From Gallionella sp. (lineage in GTDB: Bacteria; Pseudomonadota; Gammaproteobacteria; Burkholderiales; Gallionellaceae), in assembly GCA_030645955.1 (NCBI GenBank), contig JAUSMR010000010.1, forward strand, positions 1 to 14,804: a stretch of 14,804 bases of DNA, written 5' to 3'. This document shows positions 1 to 8,542 of the stretch, one piece after another; the first letter of the stretch is position 1; each line of letters starts with the position of its first letter. The notes under the pieces are model-generated. The model had not been told where the DNA came from, did no database searches, and worked only from the letters and a program-made list of their open reading frames with translations. Position numbers and translations under genes: made by a program.

Positions 1-671
1 TCCACCACCACCAGATGGGGCTGGCGTGGCGTGTCCACCAAGCGCACGTCCAGACGCGGATTGTCTGCCAGCACGGTGCCGATGCCGGTGAGCACCGCGC
101 AGGCGCGCGCGCGCCAGGCATGACCGTCGGTGCGGGCGGCCTCTGAGGTAATCCATTGGCTGGCGCCGTTGTCCAGAGCCGTTTTGCCATCGAGCGAGGC
201 GGCGATTTTCATGCGCACCCATGGTGTCTTGCGGATCATGCGGCTGAAGAAGCCGATGTTGAGTTCGCGGGATTCTGCGGCACCGGGGCCAACAATCACT
301 TCAATGCCCGCCGCGCGCAGGCGCTCGAAGCCCTGGCCGGAGACCCTTGGGTTGGGGTCGGCAATGGATGCGACGACTTTTTTTATGCCGGCCGCAATAA
401 GTGCATCGCAGCAGGGGCCGGTGCGGCCGTGGTGGGAGCAAGGCTCCAAAGTCACATAAGCGGTAGCGCCTGCAACCGTATGGCCATGTTCTGCGGCATC
501 ACGTAAGGCCATGATTTCGGCGTGGGGGCCACCAATCTGCTGCGTAAATCCGCGCCCGATCACTCGACCGCAATCACTGGAGAGAACACAGCCAACTCGC
601 GGGTTGGGGTTAGAAAGTCCAATAGATTGTCGGGCCAAGGTCACGGCGCCGTCGCAAAGTGCTTTGTTCAT
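1..671 (-). CDS. ribD: RibD, bifunctional riboflavin biosynthesis deaminase/reductase (3' end cut by window edge)
   Basis: RibD deaminates diaminohydroxyphosphoribosylaminopyrimidine and then reduces the ribosyl side chain, the second and third steps of cytosolic riboflavin synthesis. I translated the minus strand from the ATG at 671-669; the frame stays open for 223 codons to the left edge. The N-terminal deaminase domain (residues about 1-145) shows the zinc site: H50-A-E52, then P77-C78-S-H-H-G-R-T-G-P and C87. The reductase domain starts near residue 150 with the family signature MKIAASLDGKTA (154-165) and continues through a GIGTVLADNPRL stretch. RibD usually has about 360-380 residues, so roughly 150 are missing beyond the window. 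It lies 49 bp downstream of fimT on the same strand, and I see no terminator hairpin between them. The Shine-Dalgarno is weak (GGTAAG, far upstream). No frame break is visible. Confidence 0.96.
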   Translation of the reverse strand, partial: MNKALCDGAVTLARQSIGLSNPNPRVGCVLSSDCGRVIGRGFTQQIGGPHAEIMALRDAAEHGHTVAGATAYVTLEPCSHHGRTGPCCDALIAAGIKKVVASIADPNPRVSGQGFERLRAAGIEVIVGPGAAESRELNIGFFSRMIRKTPWVRMKIAASLDGKTALDNGASQWITSEAARTDGHAWRARACAVLTGIGTVLADNPRLDVRLVDTPRQPHLVVV

Positions 672-720
672 GGCTTATGAACACTTTTTTTTGAGCTTAC
701 CGAACTTGCTGACAATGAAT

Positions 721-1302
721 TCACTGATCAACTAAGGTTGCCTTGCAATCTATGTCAGTACTGGTTTTTGGTGTGCAGACGCGCGCTCGACCGGTTGATG
801 CAATCTTGATCCGACGGGTCTGAGTCAGCAAATCTGAGCCTGATACGTCGTTACGCCTAATTGCAAATGTCCACGCACCAAATGCCCCTGTCTTCAGCTT
901 TGAAAATCCTGATGCATCGTACATGACATAGAGGTTCGCGGCCGAGGTATTGCCAAGGTTGCTCACGGTCAAATAGCCTGGAACGGTTGCTGAAATAAGT
1001 ATGTCGATGTCGCCGGTGCTATGTGTGCCATCGTGATCCACATCGACAAATACAACCCAACCGCTATTCCAGTCGGAACCGTCATTTGGCACGACCATGG
1101 CATGCCTGCCGCGCTTCATCGCCTCACTCCGAGCTGCATTGATGGCCGCCAACAGGGTGTTGGTGAAAGAGGTCAGTTCGGCGTTACGCATGAATGTGGT
1201 TATGCTGGGCACGGCAAGCGCCATCATGATGGCAACCATTGCCACAGTCACCATCAATTCGATAAGGGTGAAACCCCGCCCCGCAGCGGTGCGATTTTTC
1301 AC
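721..1302 (-). CDS. fimT: FimT/GspH-family minor pseudopilin
   Basis: This is a type IV pilus pseudopilin of the GspH/FimT family. A short charged leader ends in GRG followed by FTLIELMVTVAMVAIMMALAVP: prepilin peptidase would cut after the second G, and the mature protein has F1 and E5. The body contains the family's WVVFVDVDHDG loop, and near the C-terminus the motif GRAR (nt 792-781) followed by V-C, with a second Cys downstream. In FimT of Legionella a C-terminal GRxR motif binds DNA during natural transformation, so a DNA-uptake role is plausible. I chose the GTG at 1302-1300 because it overlaps the pilE stop as GTGA, as neighbouring genes overlap at ATGA. TTG codons at 1311 and 1308 are in-frame alternatives adding 3 or 2 residues. 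With the GTG start it has 193 residues. FimU is an alternative name. Confidence 0.9.
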   Translation of the reverse strand: MKNRTAAGRGFTLIELMVTVAMVAIMMALAVPSITTFMRNAELTSFTNTLLAAINAARSEAMKRGRHAMVVPNDGSDWNSGWVVFVDVDHDGTHSTGDIDILISATVPGYLTVSNLGNTSAANLYVMYDASGFSKLKTGAFGAWTFAIRRNDVSGSDLLTQTRRIKIASTGRARVCTPKTSTDIDCKATLVDQ

Positions 1303-1748
1303 TTCCAACAAACGGAGGGGTTTGATCCTCCGCTACAAGTTTTTGTACCCGTACTGAGTATTTGCAAAGTTCCTGCTTCTGGGTCGATCTTGACTGGCAG
1401 CGCTTCGACCATAACGCATTCCGTTATGGATAACGAAACTGAGCATGCAGATGCCTGTAAATGGTAGGCCGCTTTTGCCTGAGTATCTCCCGAAAAAGTC
1501 TTGAAAGGCACGCTTGCGGGAGATGTTGTTCCCGCCGTGTTTGTAAACGCGAAGTACGTGTTATTTTGCGTCATATACCGCTCTTGCTGCTGCATGAGTT
1601 CTGCCAAAGCAGCACGCCCCTCGGCCCTTTTACCCTTCAGGATGGAGCTCGTATAGGCAGGGTAGGCAATGCTGGTCAAAATTGCGACGATGGCAACCAC
1701 GATCATCAGCTCAATCAACGTAAATCCGCCATTTGTGAGTTTCTTCAT
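1299..1748 (-). CDS. pilE: PilE-type minor pilin
   Basis: This 149-residue type IV pilin-like protein lies between pilY1 and fimT. The leader MKKLTNGG is cut after G8, giving mature F9-T-L-I-E13 (Glu5) and a hydrophobic helix to about residue 30, which anchors it in the inner membrane and later packs in the pilus core. The C-terminal half has four cysteines (102, 111, 138, 147), enough for two disulfides including a D-region loop, and ends in the typical pilin tail pattern GTLQILSTGTKTC...VCW. The ATG overlaps the pilY1 stop codon as ATGA (1748-1745). In Pseudomonas the equivalent gene follows pilY1 and its product joins the minor-pilin priming complex. It could be mistaken for the major pilin PilA, but its place at the end of the pilV-W-X-Y1 operon argues for the minor pilin. 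Confidence 0.93.
   Translation of the reverse strand: MKKLTNGGFTLIELMIVVAIVAILTSIAYPAYTSSILKGKRAEGRAALAELMQQQERYMTQNNTYFAFTNTAGTTSPASVPFKTFSGDTQAKAAYHLQASACSVSLSITECVMVEALPVKIDPEAGTLQILSTGTKTCSGGSNPSVCWK
1313..1332 (-). promoter_or_regulatory. Stem-loop at the pilE/fimT junction
   Basis: On the minus strand CGGAGG (1332-1327) and CCTCCG (1318-1313) form a perfect 6-bp stem with an 8-nt loop, ending 10 nt before the fimT GTG. The only good Shine-Dalgarno core nearby (GGAGG) is locked in this stem and is also too far from the start. This suggests that fimT translation depends on ribosomes finishing pilE. The pairing is seen; the role is inferred. Confidence 0.35.
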
Positions 1749-4700
1749 GGTGCGTTCTTCAAATCTTGGAAATTGTTAATCTGCCGCCAGCTCAATCGAC
1801 CAACAATGACCGTTTTTGTGGTGGTAGCACCAGCCGACACGCCGGTGGATCCGAGTGGCATAACACGACTTGTGACGGTTTTCAAGCGTCGTCCGGTATT
1901 GTCTGTCGGTGTGCCCGTTGTCGCACCGGGTATTTCCATTACCAAAGGTTCTCCCAAAAGGCCCACAGTCGAAGCCGTCGAATTACCATTCCCGCTAGCA
2001 AAGTTCACCTCGTATAGATTTCCGCCACCAGCCGCTGCTGAACAACTGCCGCTGGTGGACGCAACGCCAGGAATCAAGCTGCCGAAAATTGCCGAATTCC
2101 CCGAAAAAATGGCAGCACTGATCTGACGTTCCCCCGACGTTGGAAAGTCAAAGTACCAACCAGAGCGGATGAGCTCTGTGTCAATGTTGGTCACGGCACG
2201 GCCCAGAGTAAATGCCGGAACCGTTATTACACCAGTCGAAGCATTGGCTGTGCCTTGCTTGAGTCTCAGCCGGCTGCTGATGGCGCTCGCAGGGGAGCTA
2301 GCATCGGCACTGCTGCTGGCGTTGTCGTACACCATGTAGACGGACTGCTGTGTTGTCGCAGCCTTGTCCGATGTTTCAAGGTACTTGCCGGTTCCGAACA
2401 AGACATAGCGCGTACCGGGAATGGGGCCATTGGCAATGCTGGGAGCCATCGTAATGGGCTGTGCATTGCCGGACGCATCTTTTGCAATATACAAGGGATA
2501 GGGAATAATGCTGGGAGTGGTCCCTTTACTGAACGAGGACAGTTTGGTCATGTTCCAATCGGCGATCCCGAGCAGCGAAAAATCAAGTTTCCAGAGTTGG
2601 CCGTGCAAGTCACCCAAGAAAATCTGCGTCACTTCTCTGGCGTTCCCCAGCGTTGCTTTGAAGTTAATCAGGCCCGTCGCCTTGCTTGCGGTCAGCGAGG
2701 TGCCACCTGTAGCCACGTAGGAGGTCAAGTAATCAAGATTGCCATTCACGGGCACAGAGATTTTGTAGTAATTGGTGCCAAGTGACCAAGCCGTTCCCGC
2801 AGGCTTGGCCAAATCCAGCAAGAACAGGGCCGGGTATCCACTGCCAAAAAGGCCTGTACTGTCGGCGACGTAGTTGTTTACACCGCTGCCCACGGCTGCA
2901 AACCACTTATAGGTGGCTGTTGCACCGTACGCACTGGTGCGCAGCTTCAGTATTTGGGGCCGTCCAATGACGTTGCCCATATCGGGATCGTCGGCATGGG
3001 TAAATTCCCACATCACCTTATTTTCATCGAAGGCAGCCGGATTGGTCACGTCCAGCGCAAAAACACCTTGGCCACCGCCCCCTGTTCCCGCGACCAGCAC
3101 TGTTTTCCAGGTGGACGCCACGAGGGCTTCAGCCACAACGGGTGTGCCGTCCATAAAACTCTGGTGGTTATTGACATAGGTGGGAGAGGTCAGTGCTGGC
3201 AGCTTGGGCCCCAGCCAACTGGGAATATAGGCAAATAATTCGTTTCCATTCGTGGCATTGAACGCATGAAGCATGCCGTCATTGGCCCCAACGAAAACGG
3301 CAGCGGTTCGCGACGCATTGGTCGTCTGGAAAGTTGCATAACCACTGTCGATGATGTTTGTTGCGGGCACGCCGGAGTAAGCTACGCCGGAATTGAGGAT
3401 GTCACCCAGCAATTTATTGCGTTTGCGAAAGGGGTTGCCTTCTTTGGAACTGTCTCCGCGCAGGTAATTGAGACGGTCCTGCGCCAAACCATCAGCAGCA
3501 GATGCCGGGGTTGCTTTGTCCAGGGCGGTACTCAGGCTTGTCTCGATTCCAGCCCAGGTGAAGGGTGTGGCTACGGGGTTCGCGGTTGCGCCCACCTTAC
3601 CCACCACAATATTGCGTGTTGTGGCGGGTGTAGTCATGGCTGCGAGTTGGGTCGCAGCGGACCAGGTGGGGGTTGCTGAAATGGTGACTACATTCGGTGG
3701 TGTTGCCGTGCTTGCGGTCACACTCACCGGAAGGGCCAGTAGGTCACCAGTCCAGTCGGATGTATCAAAGGCACCCTGGTAAATCGTGTTACCTGCTGCT
3801 ACAGATAGATTTTTTGACTGAACTGCGGCGCCGGCAATGCTTCGTGCTGATGTTGAGGCGCGGGAAAATATGTCGTCAAAGGCCTTCAAAACACCGCGCG
3901 CGTCACTTTGCAGGAAGTAGGTGTTGGCCTCACCTGTTCGGGAGGTGCTGGTGTCAGTATCTTCCCAGACGTACTTGTCACCGGTCGTGAGATCGTCGCG
4001 GTAGAAAGGATTGCCCTTGGTGTTGTATGGGTTTTTGCTCGGGTTCGAAGCGTCAGTTTCGAAACCACCGTATTTGGATGCCATGAAAAACTGGTTGGCG
4101 TAGTGCCGGGTGCTTACATTGGTTTGAGCACCATACTCATTCACGTCAAATGTGAAGGTCTTGACGCGCAAGCCAGGCCGCTGCTTCGCGGACCCGCCTG
4201 TGCCGGTCCACCCAGTGCCCCGAATGTCATGTGTGTGCGCCCAGTAGGCGGACCCCATGATCTGGCTGGTCGTGGAGCCGCTTGGGACACTGTTGTTGGC
4301 CCCGTTTGGATTGCCTGTGGTACGCGAGACGCCTTGGCCGTCGATATAGGCGGAGGATATATCCTTTTCAAAATTTTGCACCACGGTTCGCCAGGCATTG
4401 ATGTCCGGGATGTTGCTGGCGGCATTCGCGGTGGGCAATCTGTTGCCGTCGTGGGTGTTGATGTCGCCAATTACCACGATGTTGCTCTTCAAGCAGGAGT
4501 AGTCTGCCGTGTTTGTGCGTGTACCACCATAGGGGTCGGTCCACGTCGTCGTTACGGGAAATCCATCGTACATATCGGCCGTGATGCTGCTGATGGCATC
4601 GGCGCTTGGTTGCAAGCCCTGCAGATAGCGCAGCGCTTCGTAATGCAGTTCGCCCACAGGGTCGTATTTTTTGTACCGACCGGGTACCGGGCCCGTGCGG

Positions 4701-6193
4701 CCGAACTGGTTGAGGTAGGTGACCACGCCGCTCTTGCCATAGGTCGCGTCGCTTTCGGGGTTGGTATTGAACACGCCTGTGCTCTCGTTCCATTCTGCTT
4801 TCGGGTTGCCACCTGTTGGCGTGTTGTCGACGCCATTGTCATCAAAAGTTTTACCGCCGACATACTTGATGGGGGCACGTAACACGCCGCCATACCGACC
4901 ACCAGAGTTGTAGCTGGCGGTTTGGTCCATCAAGTAACCGAAGGCCGCCAGCCGCAATTGATCGCTGTACTTTTGTACGGCACCAGTTGGTTTGTAATTG
5001 CCGTTGGGGTATTTTTTGCACAAGCCGTAGTCACGCGAATCCTGCAAAACCCCGGATGCAACATTGCACACCTGGACGCGGGAGTAGAAGAAGCCGTCGC
5101 TATTCAGGGCACTTGCAGAAACTGTTGGCGTCCAACTGCCCGTATAGTTTTTATAGTAGCAATTTTTTGCAGTTCCCACGAGTGGGTCGCCAAACAAACC
5201 GTTTGTGCATGACACGCTTCCAGTCGCCGGGGCGACTTTCCAACTCGTGTTAGCGCCATACCAGATTTCCTTGGTTCCCGAAAATCCGCTGCAAGTGCCG
5301 TTTTCAGCCGCGCAGTTAGTCGTGCCGCTTGGAAGCGAGGCATTGCTACTGGTTATCGTGCCCATTTGGGAACTGCTCACGGCGCCGCCAAGCGTGTAAC
5401 TGCTTGTATTTCCACAACTCCCTCCAGAAGCGGTTCCGAAGAAGATCTTGTTGAGCGTGTTCCCAACCCAGATGTCATTGGTACCTGCTGCTGTTTGCAT
5501 GGATGTGGGTACGGCTCCAAAGTAGGCCGTGCCTGATGCACCGCCACTTTTGAGCAACTGCTTGGCAGGGAAATTAGAGCTGTTCCACATGCAAATTGGG
5601 TCGCCATTCGGTACTACGGCGCGTTGCAAAATGGTCAGTGTCGAGGTATCAATATAGCGATCACCACCGGTCAATGCCAGGCGCAGCATGTCGATGGCTG
5701 AACTGGAAGCCCAGTTCAGAAAATTGCCGCTGAAGGCGTCAGTGCATTTCCTGTTGGTTGCCGCGCCGGTGCGGTCGAAGCGCTTGAAGTCGGTCGTGGT
5801 TTGCGGTGAAACAGGGGTTTCTGTAGGTGCATTGTTATAGGTGTAGCAACTTTCGGCGTCGTAATAACCCAAGTATTCATTGGTGTTGGTGTACGAATTG
5901 TCCGTACTGGTGCCACTTACATACTGAGCTCCTACGGTGGGAAATTCCACCGACAGTGCCAGTGCTAGCGCGGGTTTGTCACCTGCCCCGGCTGCGTAAA
6001 GTGGTTCGGAGGACAGGGCAATGGCGGGTATGACGGGTGCAGTGCTGGCACTGAACGCCACAAATGAGATCGCTGCAACCACCGGCACGACTAGCCATAG
6101 CAGTTTGGGCGCCTCGGTGAGCCGCGTAAGCACTCGGGCGATACCTGTTTTAAATGCCACGGCCGATGGCATAGGGTGTGCGTTGGTGTCCAT
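1745..6193 (-). CDS. pilY1: PilY1, type IV pilus tip-associated protein (variant N-terminal region)
   Basis: PilY1 is the large tip adhesin and assembly factor of type IV pili, exported across the inner membrane and carried on the minor-pilin complex. Of 1482 residues, 33-49 form a hydrophobic signal or membrane segment after a long N-region. The C-terminal Neisseria PilC/PilY1 beta-propeller starts near residue 905 with YLRGD (RGD at 912-914), followed by VGANDGMLHAF (968-978) and the conserved LGDLHGQLWKLDF blade. Two features depart from better-studied PilY1: after the signal I see no DxSGS metal site of a von Willebrand A domain (the region reads LALSVEFPTVGAQY), and the acidic calcium loop expected just before the LGDLxGxLW blade is replaced by ATLGNAREV (1180-1188). 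A VIGDINTHDG stretch (G576-G583) sits where a vWA-like strand could be. The ATG at 6193 follows pilX by 16 bp, with GGAA as a modest ribosome binding site. No frame break is seen. Confidence 0.95.
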   Translation of the reverse strand: MDTNAHPMPSAVAFKTGIARVLTRLTEAPKLLWLVVPVVAAISFVAFSASTAPVIPAIALSSEPLYAAGAGDKPALALALSVEFPTVGAQYVSGTSTDNSYTNTNEYLGYYDAESCYTYNNAPTETPVSPQTTTDFKRFDRTGAATNRKCTDAFSGNFLNWASSSAIDMLRLALTGGDRYIDTSTLTILQRAVVPNGDPICMWNSSNFPAKQLLKSGGASGTAYFGAVPTSMQTAAGTNDIWVGNTLNKIFFGTASGGSCGNTSSYTLGGAVSSSQMGTITSSNASLPSGTTNCAAENGTCSGFSGTKEIWYGANTSWKVAPATGSVSCTNGLFGDPLVGTAKNCYYKNYTGSWTPTVSASALNSDGFFYSRVQVCNVASGVLQDSRDYGLCKKYPNGNYKPTGAVQKYSDQLRLAAFGYLMDQTASYNSGGRYGGVLRAPIKYVGGKTFDDNGVDNTPTGGNPKAEWNESTGVFNTNPESDATYGKSGVVTYLNQFGRTGPVPGRYKKYDPVGELHYEALRYLQGLQPSADAISSITADMYDGFPVTTTWTDPYGGTRTNTADYSCLKSNIVVIGDINTHDGNRLPTANAASNIPDINAWRTVVQNFEKDISSAYIDGQGVSRTTGNPNGANNSVPSGSTTSQIMGSAYWAHTHDIRGTGWTGTGGSAKQRPGLRVKTFTFDVNEYGAQTNVSTRHYANQFFMASKYGGFETDASNPSKNPYNTKGNPFYRDDLTTGDKYVWEDTDTSTSRTGEANTYFLQSDARGVLKAFDDIFSRASTSARSIAGAAVQSKNLSVAAGNTIYQGAFDTSDWTGDLLALPVSVTASTATPPNVVTISATPTWSAATQLAAMTTPATTRNIVVGKVGATANPVATPFTWAGIETSLSTALDKATPASAADGLAQDRLNYLRGDSSKEGNPFRKRNKLLGDILNSGVAYSGVPATNIIDSGYATFQTTNASRTAAVFVGANDGMLHAFNATNGNELFAYIPSWLGPKLPALTSPTYVNNHQSFMDGTPVVAEALVASTWKTVLVAGTGGGGQGVFALDVTNPAAFDENKVMWEFTHADDPDMGNVIGRPQILKLRTSAYGATATYKWFAAVGSGVNNYVADSTGLFGSGYPALFLLDLAKPAGTAWSLGTNYYKISVPVNGNLDYLTSYVATGGTSLTASKATGLINFKATLGNAREVTQIFLGDLHGQLWKLDFSLLGIADWNMTKLSSFSKGTTPSIIPYPLYIAKDASGNAQPITMAPSIANGPIPGTRYVLFGTGKYLETSDKAATTQQSVYMVYDNASSSADASSPASAISSRLRLKQGTANASTGVITVPAFTLGRAVTNIDTELIRSGWYFDFPTSGERQISAAIFSGNSAIFGSLIPGVASTSGSCSAAAGGGNLYEVNFASGNGNSTASTVGLLGEPLVMEIPGATTGTPTDNTGRRLKTVTSRVMPLGSTGVSAGATTTKTVIVGRLSWRQINNFQDLKNAP

Positions 6194-6209
6194 GACATCG
6201 TTCCAGTCT

Positions 6210-6803
6210 TTAAATCCGATAAATCATTTGCAGCACCGCTTGAATGTCGTCGCGCGGTCCAAAACCCATGGCAGTCACACGGTATAAATAGGTGGGGTCT
6301 GATGGATCACTGCTGGGATCGGTCACCATCTCAATCACATAACGAGGTGCCTTGGCCGGCTGGATGCCCACGTTACCGTACGCAAAGACGCGGCTGGTAA
6401 ACGTTCCGAACTTCGTTGTTGGTGCGCTGGCACTGGTATCCGTGTAATCAACCGTCAGCCACGCCGGTTTGCCTGTCAGGTTCAAAGCGCACAGCCCAAC
6501 GGCGCCGCCGGTGGTGCCACAACCTGCAACAAATGCGCTCTGGTTTTTGCCATCAAAGGTGGCCACGCGCCCACTGGTGGCATAGGACATCTCGAAATCC
6601 GCATCCGTCAGCGCCGCCTCGGCGGCTTGCCAAGCCACCTGTTGATCGCGGTCATTTCGGGCACCTCGCTCGCTCATGAGGGCGATCTGGGCACCTCCGA
6701 CACCGAGCAGTGACACAACCACCAGTATCAGCATGACCATAATTAGCGAAGCGCCGCGTTGTGCCGGTTGACGCGGGGTGAAGTGGATTTTTGTACGCAT
6801 CAT
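6210..6803 (-). CDS. pilX: PilX, type IV pilus minor pilin
   Basis: This protein has about 197 residues with the start at MMRTKIHF. The prepilin site is QRG17 followed by A18-S-L-I-M and a strongly hydrophobic helix (18-43), then SERGARNDRDQQVAWQAAEAAL, the hallmark of the PilX family. The mature protein has Met rather than Glu at position 5, which is usual for PilX. It acts in the minor-pilin priming complex with PilV, PilW, PilE and PilY1. I chose the ATG at 6803, 16 bp after the pilW stop; a second ATG follows immediately, and an in-frame GTG at 6818, preceded by AAGG, is a real alternative that would add five residues. An in-frame extension up to 6881 would overlap pilW heavily and is not credible. 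Cys95 and Cys105 could form a disulfide. Confidence 0.92.
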   Translation of the reverse strand: MMRTKIHFTPRQPAQRGASLIMVMLILVVVSLLGVGGAQIALMSERGARNDRDQQVAWQAAEAALTDADFEMSYATSGRVATFDGKNQSAFVAGCGTTGGAVGLCALNLTGKPAWLTVDYTDTSASAPTTKFGTFTSRVFAYGNVGIQPAKAPRYVIEMVTDPSSDPSDPTYLYRVTAMGFGPRDDIQAVLQMIYRI

Positions 6804-6819
6804 GGATTTGTCCGTCACT

Positions 6820-7887
6820 TCAGAGACCTTGGTGGTTGCGTAAATGCACCGTGAACGTGGCCACCTGCCGCAGCCGTCCATCGACCGCAGGCGTAAAGAT
6901 GCTTCCCGGGTCCAATGCGGATGCTACGGTTTGCGACAATGCGGATCCCTTTGCACCGCTACTTGAAGCCTTAGCCACACCAAAAGGATAAAACGTCTGA
7001 GATACTTTTTCTTGTTGTGAGTTCAGCGGCCCCCGCACCACGAGACCAATGCGAAGGCTGGTAACGCGTCGCCAATTGTCGTTGGTGCCTACCGGGTCAC
7101 TGGCGACCGTCATTTGGTCCGCGCGAAGGTAACGATCCGGTGCCGAGTCGCCGGTGGCTGCTGCTGCAGTGGCGGGGGCCGTGCCCGCAACTACGTCTCT
7201 CACGCCGTACAGCACCTGGAAATTCTCAACGCCTCTGATAATGGGTTGCGTTGAGAACGGTGCTGCGCCTGTCGCTGAATAGGAGCACATCAGCGAGGGT
7301 TCGCCTTGACTCACGGCCACGTGGATGATGCTGACCATTCGGTCGTACCGGTCCGCTGGGATAGCAGTTGCTGAGTTGCCTGCGCAGTCGATCATGGATC
7401 CGTCAGAAATTCCTGAGCCTGGAAAGGTCTCAACTGCCTGATAGCGCAAGATCAGAATGTCACTGCCGAAACCGTCTATTCCCACCGTGCGAGCCGTGGA
7501 TGTATTCAGAGGATCTGTGCCATCAATCAATGCGTTATTGAATCCCGTAATGTTCGGGTCAGGGTTGGGTGGAAGGCCAGCCGCACTTGGGGGCGCACTT
7601 GCGCCAGCGTACAGTGTGTCTTTGTAGCCACTTTGCACGCCAAGGCGTTGCAATAAATCGGTTGTAAAGCGCACATTGTCACGAAGCTGTGACGAGGCAT
7701 CCACGGTGTTAAAGCCTTGCCGTGTGACTGTCAAGGCAGAAATGGCGGCGAGGGAAATCAGCAAGCTAATGACTAGAGCAACCAACAATTCGACCATGGT
7801 CAAGCCATTTTGTTGGACCCTTGACACTGCATGCTTGCCAAATCTGCTTGGGGGTGTAGCCGACCAATTTGAACTGAGTTGATTCAT
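6820..7887 (-). CDS. pilW: PilW, type IV pilus minor pilin
   Basis: This 355-residue PilW-family protein is a large minor pilin of the priming complex, processed at the inner membrane. The leader runs to G28 in QQNG, and the mature N-terminus is L29-T-M-V-E33, so the Glu5 rule holds; a hydrophobic helix extends to about residue 50. It is followed by the PilW-type segment RQGFNTVDASSQLRDNVRF, in which prepilin-like helices lead into a globular domain. The start ATG (7887-7885) overlaps the pilV stop as ATGA, implying translational coupling. The stop at 6820 is closely followed by pilX. The length and the central VENFQVLYGV motif agree with the PilW family. I see nothing broken in it. Confidence 0.94.
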   Translation of the reverse strand: MNQLSSNWSATPPSRFGKHAVSRVQQNGLTMVELLVALVISLLISLAAISALTVTRQGFNTVDASSQLRDNVRFTTDLLQRLGVQSGYKDTLYAGASAPPSAAGLPPNPDPNITGFNNALIDGTDPLNTSTARTVGIDGFGSDILILRYQAVETFPGSGISDGSMIDCAGNSATAIPADRYDRMVSIIHVAVSQGEPSLMCSYSATGAAPFSTQPIIRGVENFQVLYGVRDVVAGTAPATAAAATGDSAPDRYLRADQMTVASDPVGTNDNWRRVTSLRIGLVVRGPLNSQQEKVSQTFYPFGVAKASSSGAKGSALSQTVASALDPGSIFTPAVDGRLRQVATFTVHLRNHQGL

Positions 7888-8537
7888 AAAACACTCCCTG
7901 CGGTGACGGGAAAAACGATCGATGGGATCGTGGCACGTTCAAAGGCCGCAGCTCCCGACTTCGATCGGTCAGTGGAGCCTCGTGTCCACCCAATTTTGAC
8001 CACAATGACGCCACTGGTACCAGCCGCGCAAGCCCATCGTGGCAGACCGGTTGTTGTGTCAAATGGTGCAGCGTCAAAGCAAACATCAACGCGCGCGCCG
8101 GGGAGCTCTGTATCGACGCGAGCAAGCCATTCCGTCATTTCGGCGTTGGCAATCGCGGTGTTGTCTGCGCAGGCGGTTGTACCGACGCTCAGGCAATAGG
8201 TGGGAGTGGCTGCAGCCAATGGTGAGCTGAACGATCCCAGGTAGGGGTTGGCGGCCCCAGTGAGAATACCAATAGCGTTGTTGCTACGTACCATCTCGGC
8301 CAGTTCGCGCGCCAAAACCATAGCCGATGACTGAAGCCTTGCCTCTCGATTCGCCTTCAACGAGGCTGCTTGCATGCCCACCATGCCCAATAGGCCGAAT
8401 GACAAAACAACAATGGAGACCAGCACCTCCACAAGCGAAAAACCAGAAGCCCTGCGAGTGGGACGACTGGCGCGGCAGGCGCGCGTGGCGCCAGTTGTAA
8501 AAGAAGTGACTATGTGCTGATGTCCCATGGCCACCAT
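7884..8537 (-). CDS. pilV: PilV, type IV pilus minor pilin
   Basis: This is the first gene of the pil cluster, 217 residues from the first ATG. The prepilin site is RRASG32, then F33-S-L-V-E37 (Glu5) and the helix VLVSIVVLSFGLLGMVGMQAA, which is diagnostic of PilV. PilV forms the inner-membrane minor-pilin core with PilW and PilX. The leader before the cleavage site is unusually long (29-32 residues, Arg-rich) and the start is uncertain: ATG at 8537 or ATG at 8528, neither with a well-spaced Shine-Dalgarno. The best purine tract (AAGGTGG, about 8554-8548) lies 12 nt upstream of 8537 and is inside a perfect hairpin, described separately. It follows nrdR after 104 bp, so it may share the glyA-nrdR transcript or have its own promoter, which I could not identify. 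Confidence 0.92.
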   Translation of the reverse strand: MVAMGHQHIVTSFTTGATRACRASRPTRRASGFSLVEVLVSIVVLSFGLLGMVGMQAASLKANREARLQSSAMVLARELAEMVRSNNAIGILTGAANPYLGSFSSPLAAATPTYCLSVGTTACADNTAIANAEMTEWLARVDTELPGARVDVCFDAAPFDTTTGLPRWACAAGTSGVIVVKIGWTRGSTDRSKSGAAAFERATIPSIVFPVTAGSVL

Positions 8538-8542
8538 GGTAG

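Noticed and set aside
912..975. Metal-loop-like DVDHDG in FimT as an unusual calcium site
   Set aside because: A VFVDxDxDG loop is common in the GspH/FimT family, so it is not a peculiarity of this locus.
3908..4882. Plus-strand open frame of 324 codons
   Set aside because: It is antisense to the clearly coding pilY1 gene; long shadow frames are expected there.
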